From positions 62,001-126,000 of the forward strand of contig NZ_LECT01000015.1 in assembly GCF_001027925.1 (NCBI RefSeq): 64,000 nt of DNA. The letters run 5' to 3'. The number at the start of each line of letters is the position of its first letter. Position 1 is the first letter of the stretch. Positions 20,553 through 28,940 of the stretch are shown in pieces. The position numbers and the translations under genes were made by a program. Source of the stretch: Rhodopirellula islandica (GTDB taxonomy: Bacteria > Planctomycetota > Planctomycetia > Pirellulales > Pirellulaceae). The notes beneath the pieces are model-generated. The model made no database searches, was not told the origin of the DNA, and worked only from the letters and a program-made list of their open reading frames with translations.

Positions 20553-20783
20553 ATGTTGATGACTGTGAGTTCGATGGCGACCGGATTGTTCTTGGCGTTT
20601 GGTTTCCCCGGTCTGCCTGAAATGTTGATCGTGCTGGTGATCTGCTTGGTTCTGTTTGGTGGTGCCAAGTTGCCATCGCTGATGCGGAACCTGGGACGCA
20701 GTGCCAACGAATTCAAACGTGGCATGTCCGAATCGGGCGACGACGAAGACGAAGCAACGGATCGCACCGACGAGAAGGTCTGA
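20553..20783 (+). CDS. tatA: Twin-arginine translocase subunit, TatA/E family
   Basis: A 76-residue protein of the TatA/E family, which forms the pore of the twin-arginine export system for folded proteins. A short N-terminal transmembrane helix (GLPEMLIVLVICLVLFGG) is followed by the hinge and amphipathic segment AKLPSLMRNLGRSANEFKRG and a charged, acidic tail, the standard TatA layout and length. The start was taken at ATG 20553; ATG 20559 is possible, and an in-frame ATG at 20502 would add 17 residues atypical of TatA. One base separates its stop from the next tat gene, so the two are surely co-transcribed. No tatC is present in this window. Confidence 0.88.
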   Translation: MLMTVSSMATGLFLAFGFPGLPEMLIVLVICLVLFGGAKLPSLMRNLGRSANEFKRGMSESGDDEDEATDRTDEKV

Positions 20784-20784
20784 G

Positions 20785-21060
20785 ATGTTTGGTCTCAGCC
20801 CATTTGAACTGGCCGTGATCGGAGTGATCGCGGTGGTCCTCTTTGGTGGCAACCTGCCGGAAGTGGCCAGGAAGTTTGGCTCCACGTACAGCCAATTCCG
20901 ACGCAGCCTGCAGGATGTTCAGCAGCAGTTCCGTCAGGTTCAGGACGAAGCGAGTCGGACGATGTCAATGGACACGCCCCCCGCGAAGTCCACGTCGTAC
21001 GACGACGAAGAGGATGAACCCAACGAACCTTCGGCGCCCAAGTTCACGCCGCCCGAGTGA
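20785..21060 (+). CDS. Second TatA/B-family subunit
   Basis: A 91-residue protein beginning MFGLSPFELAVIGVIAVVLFGG, a TatA/B-type transmembrane helix with an acidic residue near position 8 as often seen in TatB. The helix is followed by NLPEVARKFGSTYSQFRRSL, a Gln-rich amphipathic helix and an acidic, proline-rich tail. The start ATG lies one base after the upstream tat stop. Two TatA-like subunits side by side suggest a TatA plus TatB-like pair or a TatA/TatE pair; sequence alone does not decide. It ends 5 bases before the stop of the convergent PVC dehydrogenase gene, with no visible terminator between them. Confidence 0.85.
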   Translation: MFGLSPFELAVIGVIAVVLFGGNLPEVARKFGSTYSQFRRSLQDVQQQFRQVQDEASRTMSMDTPPAKSTSYDDEEDEPNEPSAPKFTPPE

Positions 21061-21065
21061 TGCGT

Positions 21066-24000
21066 TCAGTTGACGTCCGTCGAATCGGACGTCGACGGAA
21101 TTCGCATCGGTTGCTGCAGGTACGCCAGCAAGTCACGAACATCCTCGACCGACAAAGCCTCGAGGATGTTCTCTGGCATCAGAGAGACCGGCGACGCTTG
21201 CAGGGCATCGATGTCGTCCCGGCTGACTCGGACCGCATTGCCCTCGGCCGTTCGCATTGTCACGGTGTCGGGCGTTTGGTCTTCTAACAACCCGCTCAGC
21301 ACCTGACCATCCGCGGTGAGCAAGCGGTAGTTGGTGAACTCTTCTCGGATCGCGGCCGACGGGTCAATGATCGCCAACGACAGAAAGTCCAGGTTGGACC
21401 GTTCGTACCCCGTCAGATCCGGCCCCACTTTGCCACCTTCCCCGAACAGTCGGTGGCAGGTTCCGCAATGTTTGGTGAACAACGCTTTGCCGTGAGCAAG
21501 ATCCGCCTGCGACGTGGAGCGAACGACGGACTGAAACTCAGCGATCTGAACCTGCTTTTCCGCCGGAGTTGCACGAACGGTCCCCCAGTGTTTCGTGACA
21601 CGCTCACGCAGTGAGGCGTTCTCAAAGGCCTGCATTTGAACGACCACATCCGCGGGCACTCGTTCGACGTTGATCTTGGCAGCATCGATTTCATTCAGCA
21701 GCACCGACGCCCATGGTTCGCGACTGGAGAGAACTCGAATCGCGGTCTCTCTTAAGTTGCCGGCGTCATCCATCGACGATTGATACGCCGATGCGATCCA
21801 TGAACCAATGGACTCGTCAGCGAATCGCGAAAGGGCTTGCAACGCAGCCAACTTGACCGCGCCAGATGGATCCCCCTGCAGCCGTCGCCGCAGGACCGCG
21901 AGCGCCTGTTCGTTTTGGATTTCGCCCAAGGTCTCGATCAACGCGACCTTGGTTTGAATCGGAGTCCCGGACTGCTCGATCAACTGCAAAGCTTGCTTGA
22001 TCGCGGCGGCATCGCCCTGACGCAAACGCAGCGGCAAATCCGATCCCGGCCGTGACTCGCGGAAGACAGCGAGCTGTTCCCGCAAGGCTTCCGGCAACAC
22101 CTCGACCTTCCGCCCCACAAAGGCTTCTTCAAAACCTTGGATCAAAGTCGCTTTGGCATCGTCATCGGGTGCCATCGCCAACAGGCTCGCGCCGACCAGG
22201 AAGCTTTCGTTGGCCCCATCTGCCGCCAGCCGCTGCATCAAGCGAGCGAGAATCGTCTGCCGCACCAATCGGCTCTTCCAAAGCCGCTCGTCTTCAAACA
22301 ATGCGGCAACGGAGTCGGAATGGCTTTCACAATGGGCTTCCACGCCCCACCAAATCAACAGCGGCAGATGCAAGTCATCTTGATCTGATTCTCGCAGCAT
22401 CATCTCGCGAAGGATCGGCAAGGCTTGCTCGGCATCCAAACGAGCCGCGGTGGACGCCAACTGTGACCGGACGTGGATGTCGTTTTCATGCTTGGCAAGT
22501 TCGATGAGTGCCTGCTGTTGGTCGCTGGTCATTGACGCTTGGTCGCCAAGCAGCCGAACTGCCCAGCGTCGCAGATCAGGGTTCGGTTCGGAGGCCTGCA
22601 AAGACTCTGTCCAATCGTCTTCGCCGAGGGCCTGCCCGCGTTGCAGCGCCCACAACGCGAGCAATCGGCGCTGGTCCGTCTCGTCATTCAAGATTCCGGC
22701 CAGCGAGTCCTGCAGAGCCTGGGATTCCTCGATCCGAGCAACGATGGTCTCCAACGTCAGGAACCGAATCGTGCGACCGGGATGTGCCAGCAAATTCAGC
22801 AACTGATCGTCCGTCATCGCGAACAAATCAAATCGCGTTCGCGATGGCAGCAACCCGTCCGTGTTCGAAGACGTGGAAGGATTCTTCGCAGTGAGCCGAT
22901 AGATTCGGCCGCTGGTTTTGTGCCAGTTGTCTCGTGGGTCGACGTGTGTCAGACGCGTGTCGTACCAATCTGCGAAATAGACCGCTCCATCCGGTCCAAC
23001 AGAGATCGCCACAGGCCGAAACCATCGGTCATCGGTCTCGATCGTGGTTTCGAAATCACGCGTCCGAAACGTCGACGTGTCCGCGATCAATTCGCTGCTG
23101 ATCACACATCGCTGCAACGGATTGATGGCGATCGATTGATCGCGATATCGCGGCGGCAGCACGTCGTCTTGGTAAACCACCAACGCTTGTGTGAACCGTC
23201 GGCCATCCCCCTCGGATCGCATGTGCTGGAAGAAACCGTAGGCGTGTGGGTTGGTCAGCGGCCCATGCTTGCCCCAAGACTTCGTGCCATAGCTGCCTTG
23301 TGGATAGAACATTCCCCGCGTGTTGCCATGGTTCGTTCCTGAAAACGTGAGCCCACTCTCTTCGATCTCCAAACCGAACGTGTTGCCACCCCCTTCGGCG
23401 AAGATTTCAAAGCGATGCGATTCCGGGTGATACCTCCAAATGCATTGGCCCTGAAACGAGGTCGCTTGGTCCGGTCGGTCCGACAGGGGAGCACGAATGG
23501 AGGCGGTCGTGGTGCTTCCGTTGGCACCGTACAACCAACCATCGGGCCCAAGCCGCAAGCTATTGGCGACCGCGTGCGTGTCTTCCAAACCAAAGCCGGC
23601 CAGGTGAACCACTGGATCCCCATCGACCTTCGCATCGTGATCCGCATCGGGGTAAAACAACAAGTACGGCGGGTTCATCACCCAGATTCCGGACGTGCTG
23701 ACCGCGACGCTGGTCGCAACGTTCAGTCCCTCGATAACATCTCGATGCGAGTCATACGAACCATCGCCGTTGGTGTCTTCCCAAACCGTCACACAGTCCG
23801 CCCCGGAGACGTGATTGGGCGGAGCAATCGGCGTGCTATCAAACACGGCTCGCAAGTGCTGGTCGTAGCGAACCACTTTCAGTCCCGCTGGAAACGGGTA
23901 CTGACGATACTGCACCACCCACATTCGACCTTGGAAGTCAAAGCTGATGTGGATTGGCTGAGTCACATCGGGTTCCCCCGCGACCAATTCCACACGCACG

Positions 24001-24251
24001 TCGTCGGGCACCTTCAAACGAGCGATCGTCTCGGCGGGTGACGCGGGTTCGGAATCGTCCCCCAGATCCCCACGACCTTCGAATTCCCGCATCACACGGG
24101 CAACTTCGTCATTGCCGGCGGGAGCGTCCTGGGACACGCCGACGTTCAGCCAACCAAAGCTGATCGCACTCCAAAAAGCAACGAAGAACAACCACTGGTT
24201 TCGCATTGAGTTCGCTCTGATTTGTTGGCTCACTGGCATCGGTCGACTCAT
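21066..24251 (-). CDS. PVC-type membrane-bound dehydrogenase / HEAT / cytochrome c fusion
   Basis: A 1,061-residue exported protein. After a signal peptide (best from Met16, MRNQWLFFVAFWSAISFGW) comes a beta-propeller dehydrogenase-like domain of the type known from Planctomycetes and Verrucomicrobia (VRVELVAGEPDVTQPIHISF, then GRMWVVQYRQYPFP). A central HEAT-like helical region follows (about 470-880), then a C-terminal haem domain with CGTCH at 929-933 and the trailing motif EEFTNYRLLTADGQVLSGLL. Such proteins are thought to oxidise sugars or alcohols in the periplasm and pass electrons to cytochrome c; the substrate is unknown. It is the last gene of a minus-strand group with SGNH hydrolase, sulfatase and an oxidoreductase. 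The start may be 24251 or 24206; neither has a strong ribosome site. Confidence 0.92.
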   Translation of the reverse strand: MSRPMPVSQQIRANSMRNQWLFFVAFWSAISFGWLNVGVSQDAPAGNDEVARVMREFEGRGDLGDDSEPASPAETIARLKVPDDVRVELVAGEPDVTQPIHISFDFQGRMWVVQYRQYPFPAGLKVVRYDQHLRAVFDSTPIAPPNHVSGADCVTVWEDTNGDGSYDSHRDVIEGLNVATSVAVSTSGIWVMNPPYLLFYPDADHDAKVDGDPVVHLAGFGLEDTHAVANSLRLGPDGWLYGANGSTTTASIRAPLSDRPDQATSFQGQCIWRYHPESHRFEIFAEGGGNTFGLEIEESGLTFSGTNHGNTRGMFYPQGSYGTKSWGKHGPLTNPHAYGFFQHMRSEGDGRRFTQALVVYQDDVLPPRYRDQSIAINPLQRCVISSELIADTSTFRTRDFETTIETDDRWFRPVAISVGPDGAVYFADWYDTRLTHVDPRDNWHKTSGRIYRLTAKNPSTSSNTDGLLPSRTRFDLFAMTDDQLLNLLAHPGRTIRFLTLETIVARIEESQALQDSLAGILNDETDQRRLLALWALQRGQALGEDDWTESLQASEPNPDLRRWAVRLLGDQASMTSDQQQALIELAKHENDIHVRSQLASTAARLDAEQALPILREMMLRESDQDDLHLPLLIWWGVEAHCESHSDSVAALFEDERLWKSRLVRQTILARLMQRLAADGANESFLVGASLLAMAPDDDAKATLIQGFEEAFVGRKVEVLPEALREQLAVFRESRPGSDLPLRLRQGDAAAIKQALQLIEQSGTPIQTKVALIETLGEIQNEQALAVLRRRLQGDPSGAVKLAALQALSRFADESIGSWIASAYQSSMDDAGNLRETAIRVLSSREPWASVLLNEIDAAKINVERVPADVVVQMQAFENASLRERVTKHWGTVRATPAEKQVQIAEFQSVVRSTSQADLAHGKALFTKHCGTCHRLFGEGGKVGPDLTGYERSNLDFLSLAIIDPSAAIREEFTNYRLLTADGQVLSGLLEDQTPDTVTMRTAEGNAVRVSRDDIDALQASPVSLMPENILEALSVEDVRDLLAYLQQPMRIPSTSDSTDVN

Positions 24252-24362
24252 CGGGGTATCAAAGTGTCAGCTTCTTGCTCTTCCATCCAACAGAAACATC
24301 CCCAAAGAAGGAAAGCAGGAATCGGATGGCATGCAAGCTGTTTGGTGCTCGCTTGGGCTGCT

Positions 24363-24490
24363 AAGCAGGTCGGCAGGAGTCTTGTCGGCATTTGAACTGT
24401 TATGGCAAACGCCACTGTTCCCACGTACAACCGGGGCCAACGCCCAAACGGCTCACATGGTTTTGCCCGATCATTCCTGCCGACCTGTTT
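24363..24490. repeat. Long-spaced inverted repeat
   Basis: AAGCAGGTCGGCAGGA (24363-24378) and TCCTGCCGACCTGTTT (24475-24490) are complementary at 15 of 16 positions, with 96 bases between the arms. It lies in the gap between the SGNH hydrolase and the PVC dehydrogenase genes. It could be a small dispersed element or the ends of a decayed one; no coding content is evident inside. Confidence 0.5.
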
Positions 24491-24500
24491 CGCACAACTT

Positions 24501-25880
24501 CTATTTCACTGGCGTGATCACAACCGTGTGAGTGACTGGGACGATCGCAGCTTGGATTGCCTGCACCAAATCCGCTCGCTTGGTTTCGGTGCTTTTGACC
24601 GCAGCCTCCAGATCCTTTTTGCCTTCTTCCCCGTGGAAAACCTTCTTAATCTGCACCGTTTCAAACGCCTGTTTCGCGGCCACCGCTTGGTCGATCGCCT
24701 GAAACGCCTTGCTGAACGGATTGACCTCAAAGTGTTCGGCCAAGTTCACCCCTTCGGCCAGTTCTTCCTTGGTGAATTCAAGGCTCTGCTCACCCCAACG
24801 GACACTTGCCTTGTCTGTTTCCAAACCGTTGACGGTCAGCAAGAACCGATTCAAATCGTCGTTGAACGGAACCAGTGTCATGCCGGAACGAATGCTGTTT
24901 TCGTTGTCGGCCTTTCCAGTCGCGCAAAACGGGTAGCGACGACTCTCGAAGGTGATTTGGTGAGCCGATTCATCCGACGCGAACTCGACGAGCGAATGAT
25001 GGTCGCCACCGGCCGCGGTTGCAGTCGCCAAGTCCACCTTCAAGTTCGCGATGGGTTCGCGAATCCCCATCGATTTGAGAAATCCGTGAGCCATGATGAC
25101 TTGGCCGGCCCAGGGTGGGTGAATCCCATCGTTGCCAGTGACTTGATAAGGCTTTTCATCGGTGCCGTACTTTTTGGCGGCTGTGATTTGGGCGACGTAC
25201 ATGGGCCAGAACAGGTCGGCAAACGCAACGTTTTCTTCCTTGGAAATTTCAATCCCCAAATCCCGCAAGGTGCAAAGGTTCAGGTTGTGTTCGTCCAAGG
25301 TGCACGCAGGAGCCTTGACCCAGGTCGCGATTTTCCCGGCACAGCCTGGTGATCCCAAAACCACTTTCGCACCGGCTTCCTTCAAACGACGAACGATGTG
25401 TTGGTAATTGTCCTTGTACCAATGCCCGTTGTTGACGTCGTAGGCTCGATAGCGAGCATCGTTCATCCCGTAACAAAGCGTCGCGATGGTGGGCTCGAAA
25501 CGCAAGCAATCCGAATCCATCCGACGAAGAAAACCGGCCGCGGTTTCACCGCTCCACCCGAGTTGTCGCGTTTCAATTTCCAGGTGCGGCATGCACGCGT
25601 TCAGGTAAGTCTCGATCATCCGTGAATACATTTTCTGCTCGGTGATCGAATCCCCGATGATCACCAGGCGATCGCCCTTGGTCAGCAACAGCGGCCCGAT
25701 TTCAGGAGCCTTGGCAGGGAAGAACTTGCCGAACTCAGGGTCCTCCGGTTTGGGCTCGTACTGATACGGTCCGGACTCGGGGAACTTCGGCAGGGAGCTG
25801 TCTTCGGCTGATGTTGTTGCCGTGGCGAAGACAGAAAACGCGACAAGCAAAGCAATGCTTCGCAGGATTGTTGGGGGCAT
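24501..25880 (-). CDS. Secreted SGNH/GDSL-family hydrolase
   Basis: A 459-residue exported hydrolase. The start at ATG 25880 is chosen because it gives a clear signal peptide (PPTILRSIALLVAFSVFATA) and has AAGAGA upstream; the open frame extends 53 codons further but with no export signal at its start. SGNH blocks are visible: GDSIT with nucleophile Ser78, YGMND with Asn140, and DGIHPP with Asp251 and His254 as the remaining catalytic pair. The family removes acetyl or other ester groups, often from polysaccharides. The C-terminal part (about 300-459) is a helical extension of unknown role. Its position between a sulfatase and a PVC dehydrogenase supports polysaccharide breakdown, which is inference. 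Confidence 0.9.
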   Translation of the reverse strand: MPPTILRSIALLVAFSVFATATTSAEDSSLPKFPESGPYQYEPKPEDPEFGKFFPAKAPEIGPLLLTKGDRLVIIGDSITEQKMYSRMIETYLNACMPHLEIETRQLGWSGETAAGFLRRMDSDCLRFEPTIATLCYGMNDARYRAYDVNNGHWYKDNYQHIVRRLKEAGAKVVLGSPGCAGKIATWVKAPACTLDEHNLNLCTLRDLGIEISKEENVAFADLFWPMYVAQITAAKKYGTDEKPYQVTGNDGIHPPWAGQVIMAHGFLKSMGIREPIANLKVDLATATAAGGDHHSLVEFASDESAHQITFESRRYPFCATGKADNENSIRSGMTLVPFNDDLNRFLLTVNGLETDKASVRWGEQSLEFTKEELAEGVNLAEHFEVNPFSKAFQAIDQAVAAKQAFETVQIKKVFHGEEGKKDLEAAVKSTETKRADLVQAIQAAIVPVTHTVVITPVK

Positions 25881-26063
25881 GGTGGGTCTCTTGATGACGA
25901 TATTGAGATTGAAATGGGGGAGGCGAGGTGGCGTCATTGATGGCCAAAGGCCTTTTTCAACGTAGCCTGGGACGACGTCCCAGGAACCGGTGAAAACATT
26001 GACTCCTTTGGCCAAAGAGTTTGTGTCTTGGACAGTCAACGGAATGGATCGCCCTCTCTTGTC

Positions 26064-27572
26064 TCATGGACTTAAATCGGACGGTTGGTTGGGAGCGATG
26101 CTCATCGGCGGGTTGTTGGGATCGATTTTCTCGTGTTCCCAGTACCAACCATCGGCCTTCTTCTCGAGCACTCGGTGTTGGCTGTTCTTTGCCAAAGGAG
26201 CGGGATCCGATCGCACAAATTGTCTCAATCGCTGTGCGGCATCAGCATGCTCGGCTTGACCGATCAAGTTTTCGAATTCGTTTGGATCGTTGATGACGTC
26301 ATAGAGTTCTTCGCTGCCATCGGCGTAGCGAATCAAGCGATACCGTTCGCCTTTGATGCCTTGGTTGCCGGGGTTGTGATCGGTGATCGCAGGCGTTTCC
26401 CGAATTTGATGGGGGTGTTGGATCTGGGGGACCAAGCTCAGCCCTTCCACCTCCTTCGGTGCGGGCAGACCGACCAGTTCAGAGAGTGTGGGATAGATGT
26501 CCAACAGTTCCGCCGGCGACTGAGTTCGGCCGTGAGCGATCTCTGGCCCAGCGAAGATCAACGGAACGTGAGTCGAACGTTCCCACAGCGTGTTTTTGCC
26601 GGTGACGTTCTTTTCGCCCAAGTGCCATCCGTGATCGCTCCACAAACAGATGACTGTGTTGTCGCGGTGCGGCGACTCTTCGAGCGCGGCAAGAACGCGG
26701 CCGACTTGGCTGTCGACAAAACTGATGCAGGCCAAATAGGAGTGCACCAAATTCTTCTGTTGGTCATGGGCTTTCAACCAACTCATGCGGGGCTCGGGCA
26801 ATTTCCAGTGCAGGTACCAACTGAAGGGGGAACAATCCAGGCGATCGTCGCTTCGATAAGGCGGCAACTGCAACGTTTCATCGTCATACAGTCCCCACCA
26901 CTTCGGCGTGACATGGCAGGGGACATGCGGCAAGAAGAAACCGCAACTCATGAAGAACGGTTCATCGTCAGGCATCGCCCCCAGTTTTTCAGTCACCCAG
27001 TCGGCAACCTTGTAATCGCCCTTGTCCTCATCGCGGTGATCGAACACGCCCCAGTCCATCAACGGGTGATCGCCAATCGGCGTGGCCGGGATGAGCTTTT
27101 GTGGCGGCTTCACTCCAGCGACGCCAGGCGGTCCAATTTCATCAAATTCGTTTTTGTCTCGACCATAACGACCGTGATAAACCTTGCCCGCCGAGTACGT
27201 TCGGTATCCATTTGCCTTGAAGTGCTGCGGCAACGCCACACGGTCTTTTAGTTCTGGCAAATCGCGAAACCAGGGTGCCAAGCCATAGATGCCCGTCGTC
27301 GAAGGACGCAGGGAGAGCATCAAACTCGTTCGCGAAGAATTGCAGAGGGGCGATTGGCAATGCGCGTTCGTGAACGTCATGCCACGTTCGGCCAACGACT
27401 GCATCGCTGGCGTTTGGACTTGAGGGTGCCCGCCGAGCGGCTCCACCCAGTCATTCAAATCATCGATGCAGATCATCAAGACGTTGGGACGGCTCGATGA
27501 GTTTTGAGCAAAGGACTCGGACGCAAACAGCGTCGTGGCTAGCACGACGCTCCAAACAAAAAGCTTGTTCAT
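26064..27572 (-). CDS. Secreted type I sulfatase (iduronate-2-sulfatase-like)
   Basis: A 502-residue exported sulfatase with an N-terminal signal peptide (MNKLFVWSVVLATTLFASES). Asp37-Asp38 fit the calcium ligands, and the active-site segment is CNSSRTS at 77-83, where Cys77 would be converted to formylglycine. The usual third residue of CxPSR is proline and here is serine. Further family landmarks are GIYGLAPWFRDLPELKD, YHGRYGRD and the histidine-rich SDHGWHLGEKN. The overall pattern is closest to iduronate-2-sulfatase-like enzymes, which are very abundant in marine planctomycetes and desulfate algal or host polysaccharides. The actual substrate is unknown. It lies upstream of the SGNH hydrolase on the same strand with a 183-base gap. 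Confidence 0.93.
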   Translation of the reverse strand: MNKLFVWSVVLATTLFASESFAQNSSSRPNVLMICIDDLNDWVEPLGGHPQVQTPAMQSLAERGMTFTNAHCQSPLCNSSRTSLMLSLRPSTTGIYGLAPWFRDLPELKDRVALPQHFKANGYRTYSAGKVYHGRYGRDKNEFDEIGPPGVAGVKPPQKLIPATPIGDHPLMDWGVFDHRDEDKGDYKVADWVTEKLGAMPDDEPFFMSCGFFLPHVPCHVTPKWWGLYDDETLQLPPYRSDDRLDCSPFSWYLHWKLPEPRMSWLKAHDQQKNLVHSYLACISFVDSQVGRVLAALEESPHRDNTVICLWSDHGWHLGEKNVTGKNTLWERSTHVPLIFAGPEIAHGRTQSPAELLDIYPTLSELVGLPAPKEVEGLSLVPQIQHPHQIRETPAITDHNPGNQGIKGERYRLIRYADGSEELYDVINDPNEFENLIGQAEHADAAQRLRQFVRSDPAPLAKNSQHRVLEKKADGWYWEHEKIDPNNPPMSIAPNQPSDLSP

Positions 27573-27651
27573 TTGGCTGGGGTGGGGCAGGGTGGGATGT
27601 GGGTGGGGAGAAGCGGAACATGTTCCAGTGCATCATTCAGCCATCGACTTT

Positions 27652-27720
27652 GCGTACGACGGACTTCCAAGTCCGTCAAAAAGTCATTGGCACCGACGGA
27701 CTCGGAAGTCCGTCGTACGC
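27652..27720. repeat. Palindromic intergenic element (REP-like)
   Basis: Two 26-base arms, 27652-27677 and 27695-27720, are complementary at 25 of 26 positions with a 17-base spacer. Each arm is itself nearly palindromic around GACGGACTTCCAAGTCCGTC, so the element can fold as one long hairpin or two short ones. It sits directly after the stop of the Gfo/Idh/MocA gene and could act as a 3' stabiliser or terminator. The form suggests a dispersed REP-type repeat. Confidence 0.8.
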
Positions 27721-27730
27721 TCCCCTACCG

Positions 27731-28771
27731 TTATAGCTGGACCGTCTTGCCCGTGCGTGCACTTTCGTAAATCGCGTTGATCAACGCCACACTGCGTCGG
27801 CCTTCGGTGCCATTGATTTGCGGGCTGTGTCCCTCGGTGATTGCATCCAGAAAGTCATTGAAGACTTCGGTGTGACCGTGGTGCCCGATGGAGGACGGGT
27901 CGCTGGCTCCTCCGCCCGTTTCGGTCTTCCCAGCCATGCGTTTCCGGATGGCCTCGTCTTCCTCGGTTTCGTTGGCAAATTCCCACTGGGTGAGATCTTC
28001 TTCTTCCAGGATCGCACTGCCTTCGCTGCCGCCAATCTCGATGCGTTTCAGAGCCCCGGGATAGGTGGTTGTGGTGGCTTCGATGACTCCCAGAGCGCCA
28101 TTTTTGAATTTTAGCGTCGCGACGACGATGTCTTCGACTTCGATTCGTTCGTGAGTCATCGTTGATGCCATCGCCGAGACTTCGCTGACGTCGCCCATCA
28201 ACCACAGCAACAGATCCACCGAGTGGATGGCTTGGTTCATCAGGGCTCCACCACCGTCGAGTTTCCAAGTCCCCCGCCACGCGCCGCTGTCGTAGTACTC
28301 TTGGCTGCGGTACCACTTCACGTAGGCGTCACCCATCGTGATTTTGCCGAACCGGCCCTCTTCCACGGCTTTCTTCATCAATCGCGAAGATTCGTGGAAA
28401 CGGCTTTGAAACGTCACGCCCAATTGCACACCGGCTTTTTGGCAAGCGTCGATGATTTGGTCACAGCGTTCCTGGGTGACTTCGAGTGGTTTCTCGATCA
28501 TCACGTGCTTGCCAGCTTCGGCGGCCTGGATTGCGGGTTCTGCGTGAGCACCGCTGGGTGTGCACACCGAAACGGCGCCGATTTCAGGGTCCGCGAGCAT
28601 TTCCTCGAGTGTCTTGAACACGCGACCACCATGCTTCGCCACGAACTCCTCGGCTCGCTCGGTGTTGCGGTTGTAACAACCCACCAAATGCCCGTTGGTC
28701 GAATCCGCGATGGCTTTGGCATGAAAATTGGAGATCATTCCGGCGCCGACGATGCCAATACCGATGCTCAT
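27731..28771 (-). CDS. Gfo/Idh/MocA-family oxidoreductase
   Basis: A 346-residue NAD(P)-dependent oxidoreductase. The start ATG 28771 places the Rossmann motif GIGIVGAGMISNFHAKAI at residues 3-20, as usual in the family; the frame is open 32 codons further upstream without conserved content. The family motif EKPLEVT (residues about 94-100) and the C-terminal-domain segment GGGALMNQAIHSVDLLLW are present. Members reduce or oxidise sugars, inositols or other polyols; the substrate here is not evident. There is no Tat or Sec signal in this start choice, so it is likely cytoplasmic. Being at the head of a minus-strand group with a sulfatase and an SGNH hydrolase, it may act on a sugar product. 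It is divergent from mfd. Confidence 0.92.
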   Translation of the reverse strand: MSIGIGIVGAGMISNFHAKAIADSTNGHLVGCYNRNTERAEEFVAKHGGRVFKTLEEMLADPEIGAVSVCTPSGAHAEPAIQAAEAGKHVMIEKPLEVTQERCDQIIDACQKAGVQLGVTFQSRFHESSRLMKKAVEEGRFGKITMGDAYVKWYRSQEYYDSGAWRGTWKLDGGGALMNQAIHSVDLLLWLMGDVSEVSAMASTMTHERIEVEDIVVATLKFKNGALGVIEATTTTYPGALKRIEIGGSEGSAILEEEDLTQWEFANETEEDEAIRKRMAGKTETGGGASDPSSIGHHGHTEVFNDFLDAITEGHSPQINGTEGRRSVALINAIYESARTGKTVQL

Positions 28772-28940
28772 GTTGTTTGTCTTTTTTGTGCGAGGAAACA
28801 GGGTGGGGATCGCTGAGGTAGGCGAAAAACTACGATCAAGATACGTTTTCATGGCAGCTTTCGTCACCGGAGGCTGTTTTGCACCCCGATTTCATCCAGG
28901 TTCCATCGCCGTGCCCACCGCTTCGAAAAACGCCTCCCCG

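Noticed and set aside
20370-20885. 171-codon minus-strand frame over the tat genes
   Set aside because: Opposite strand to two clear TatA-family genes; product lacks recognisable features.
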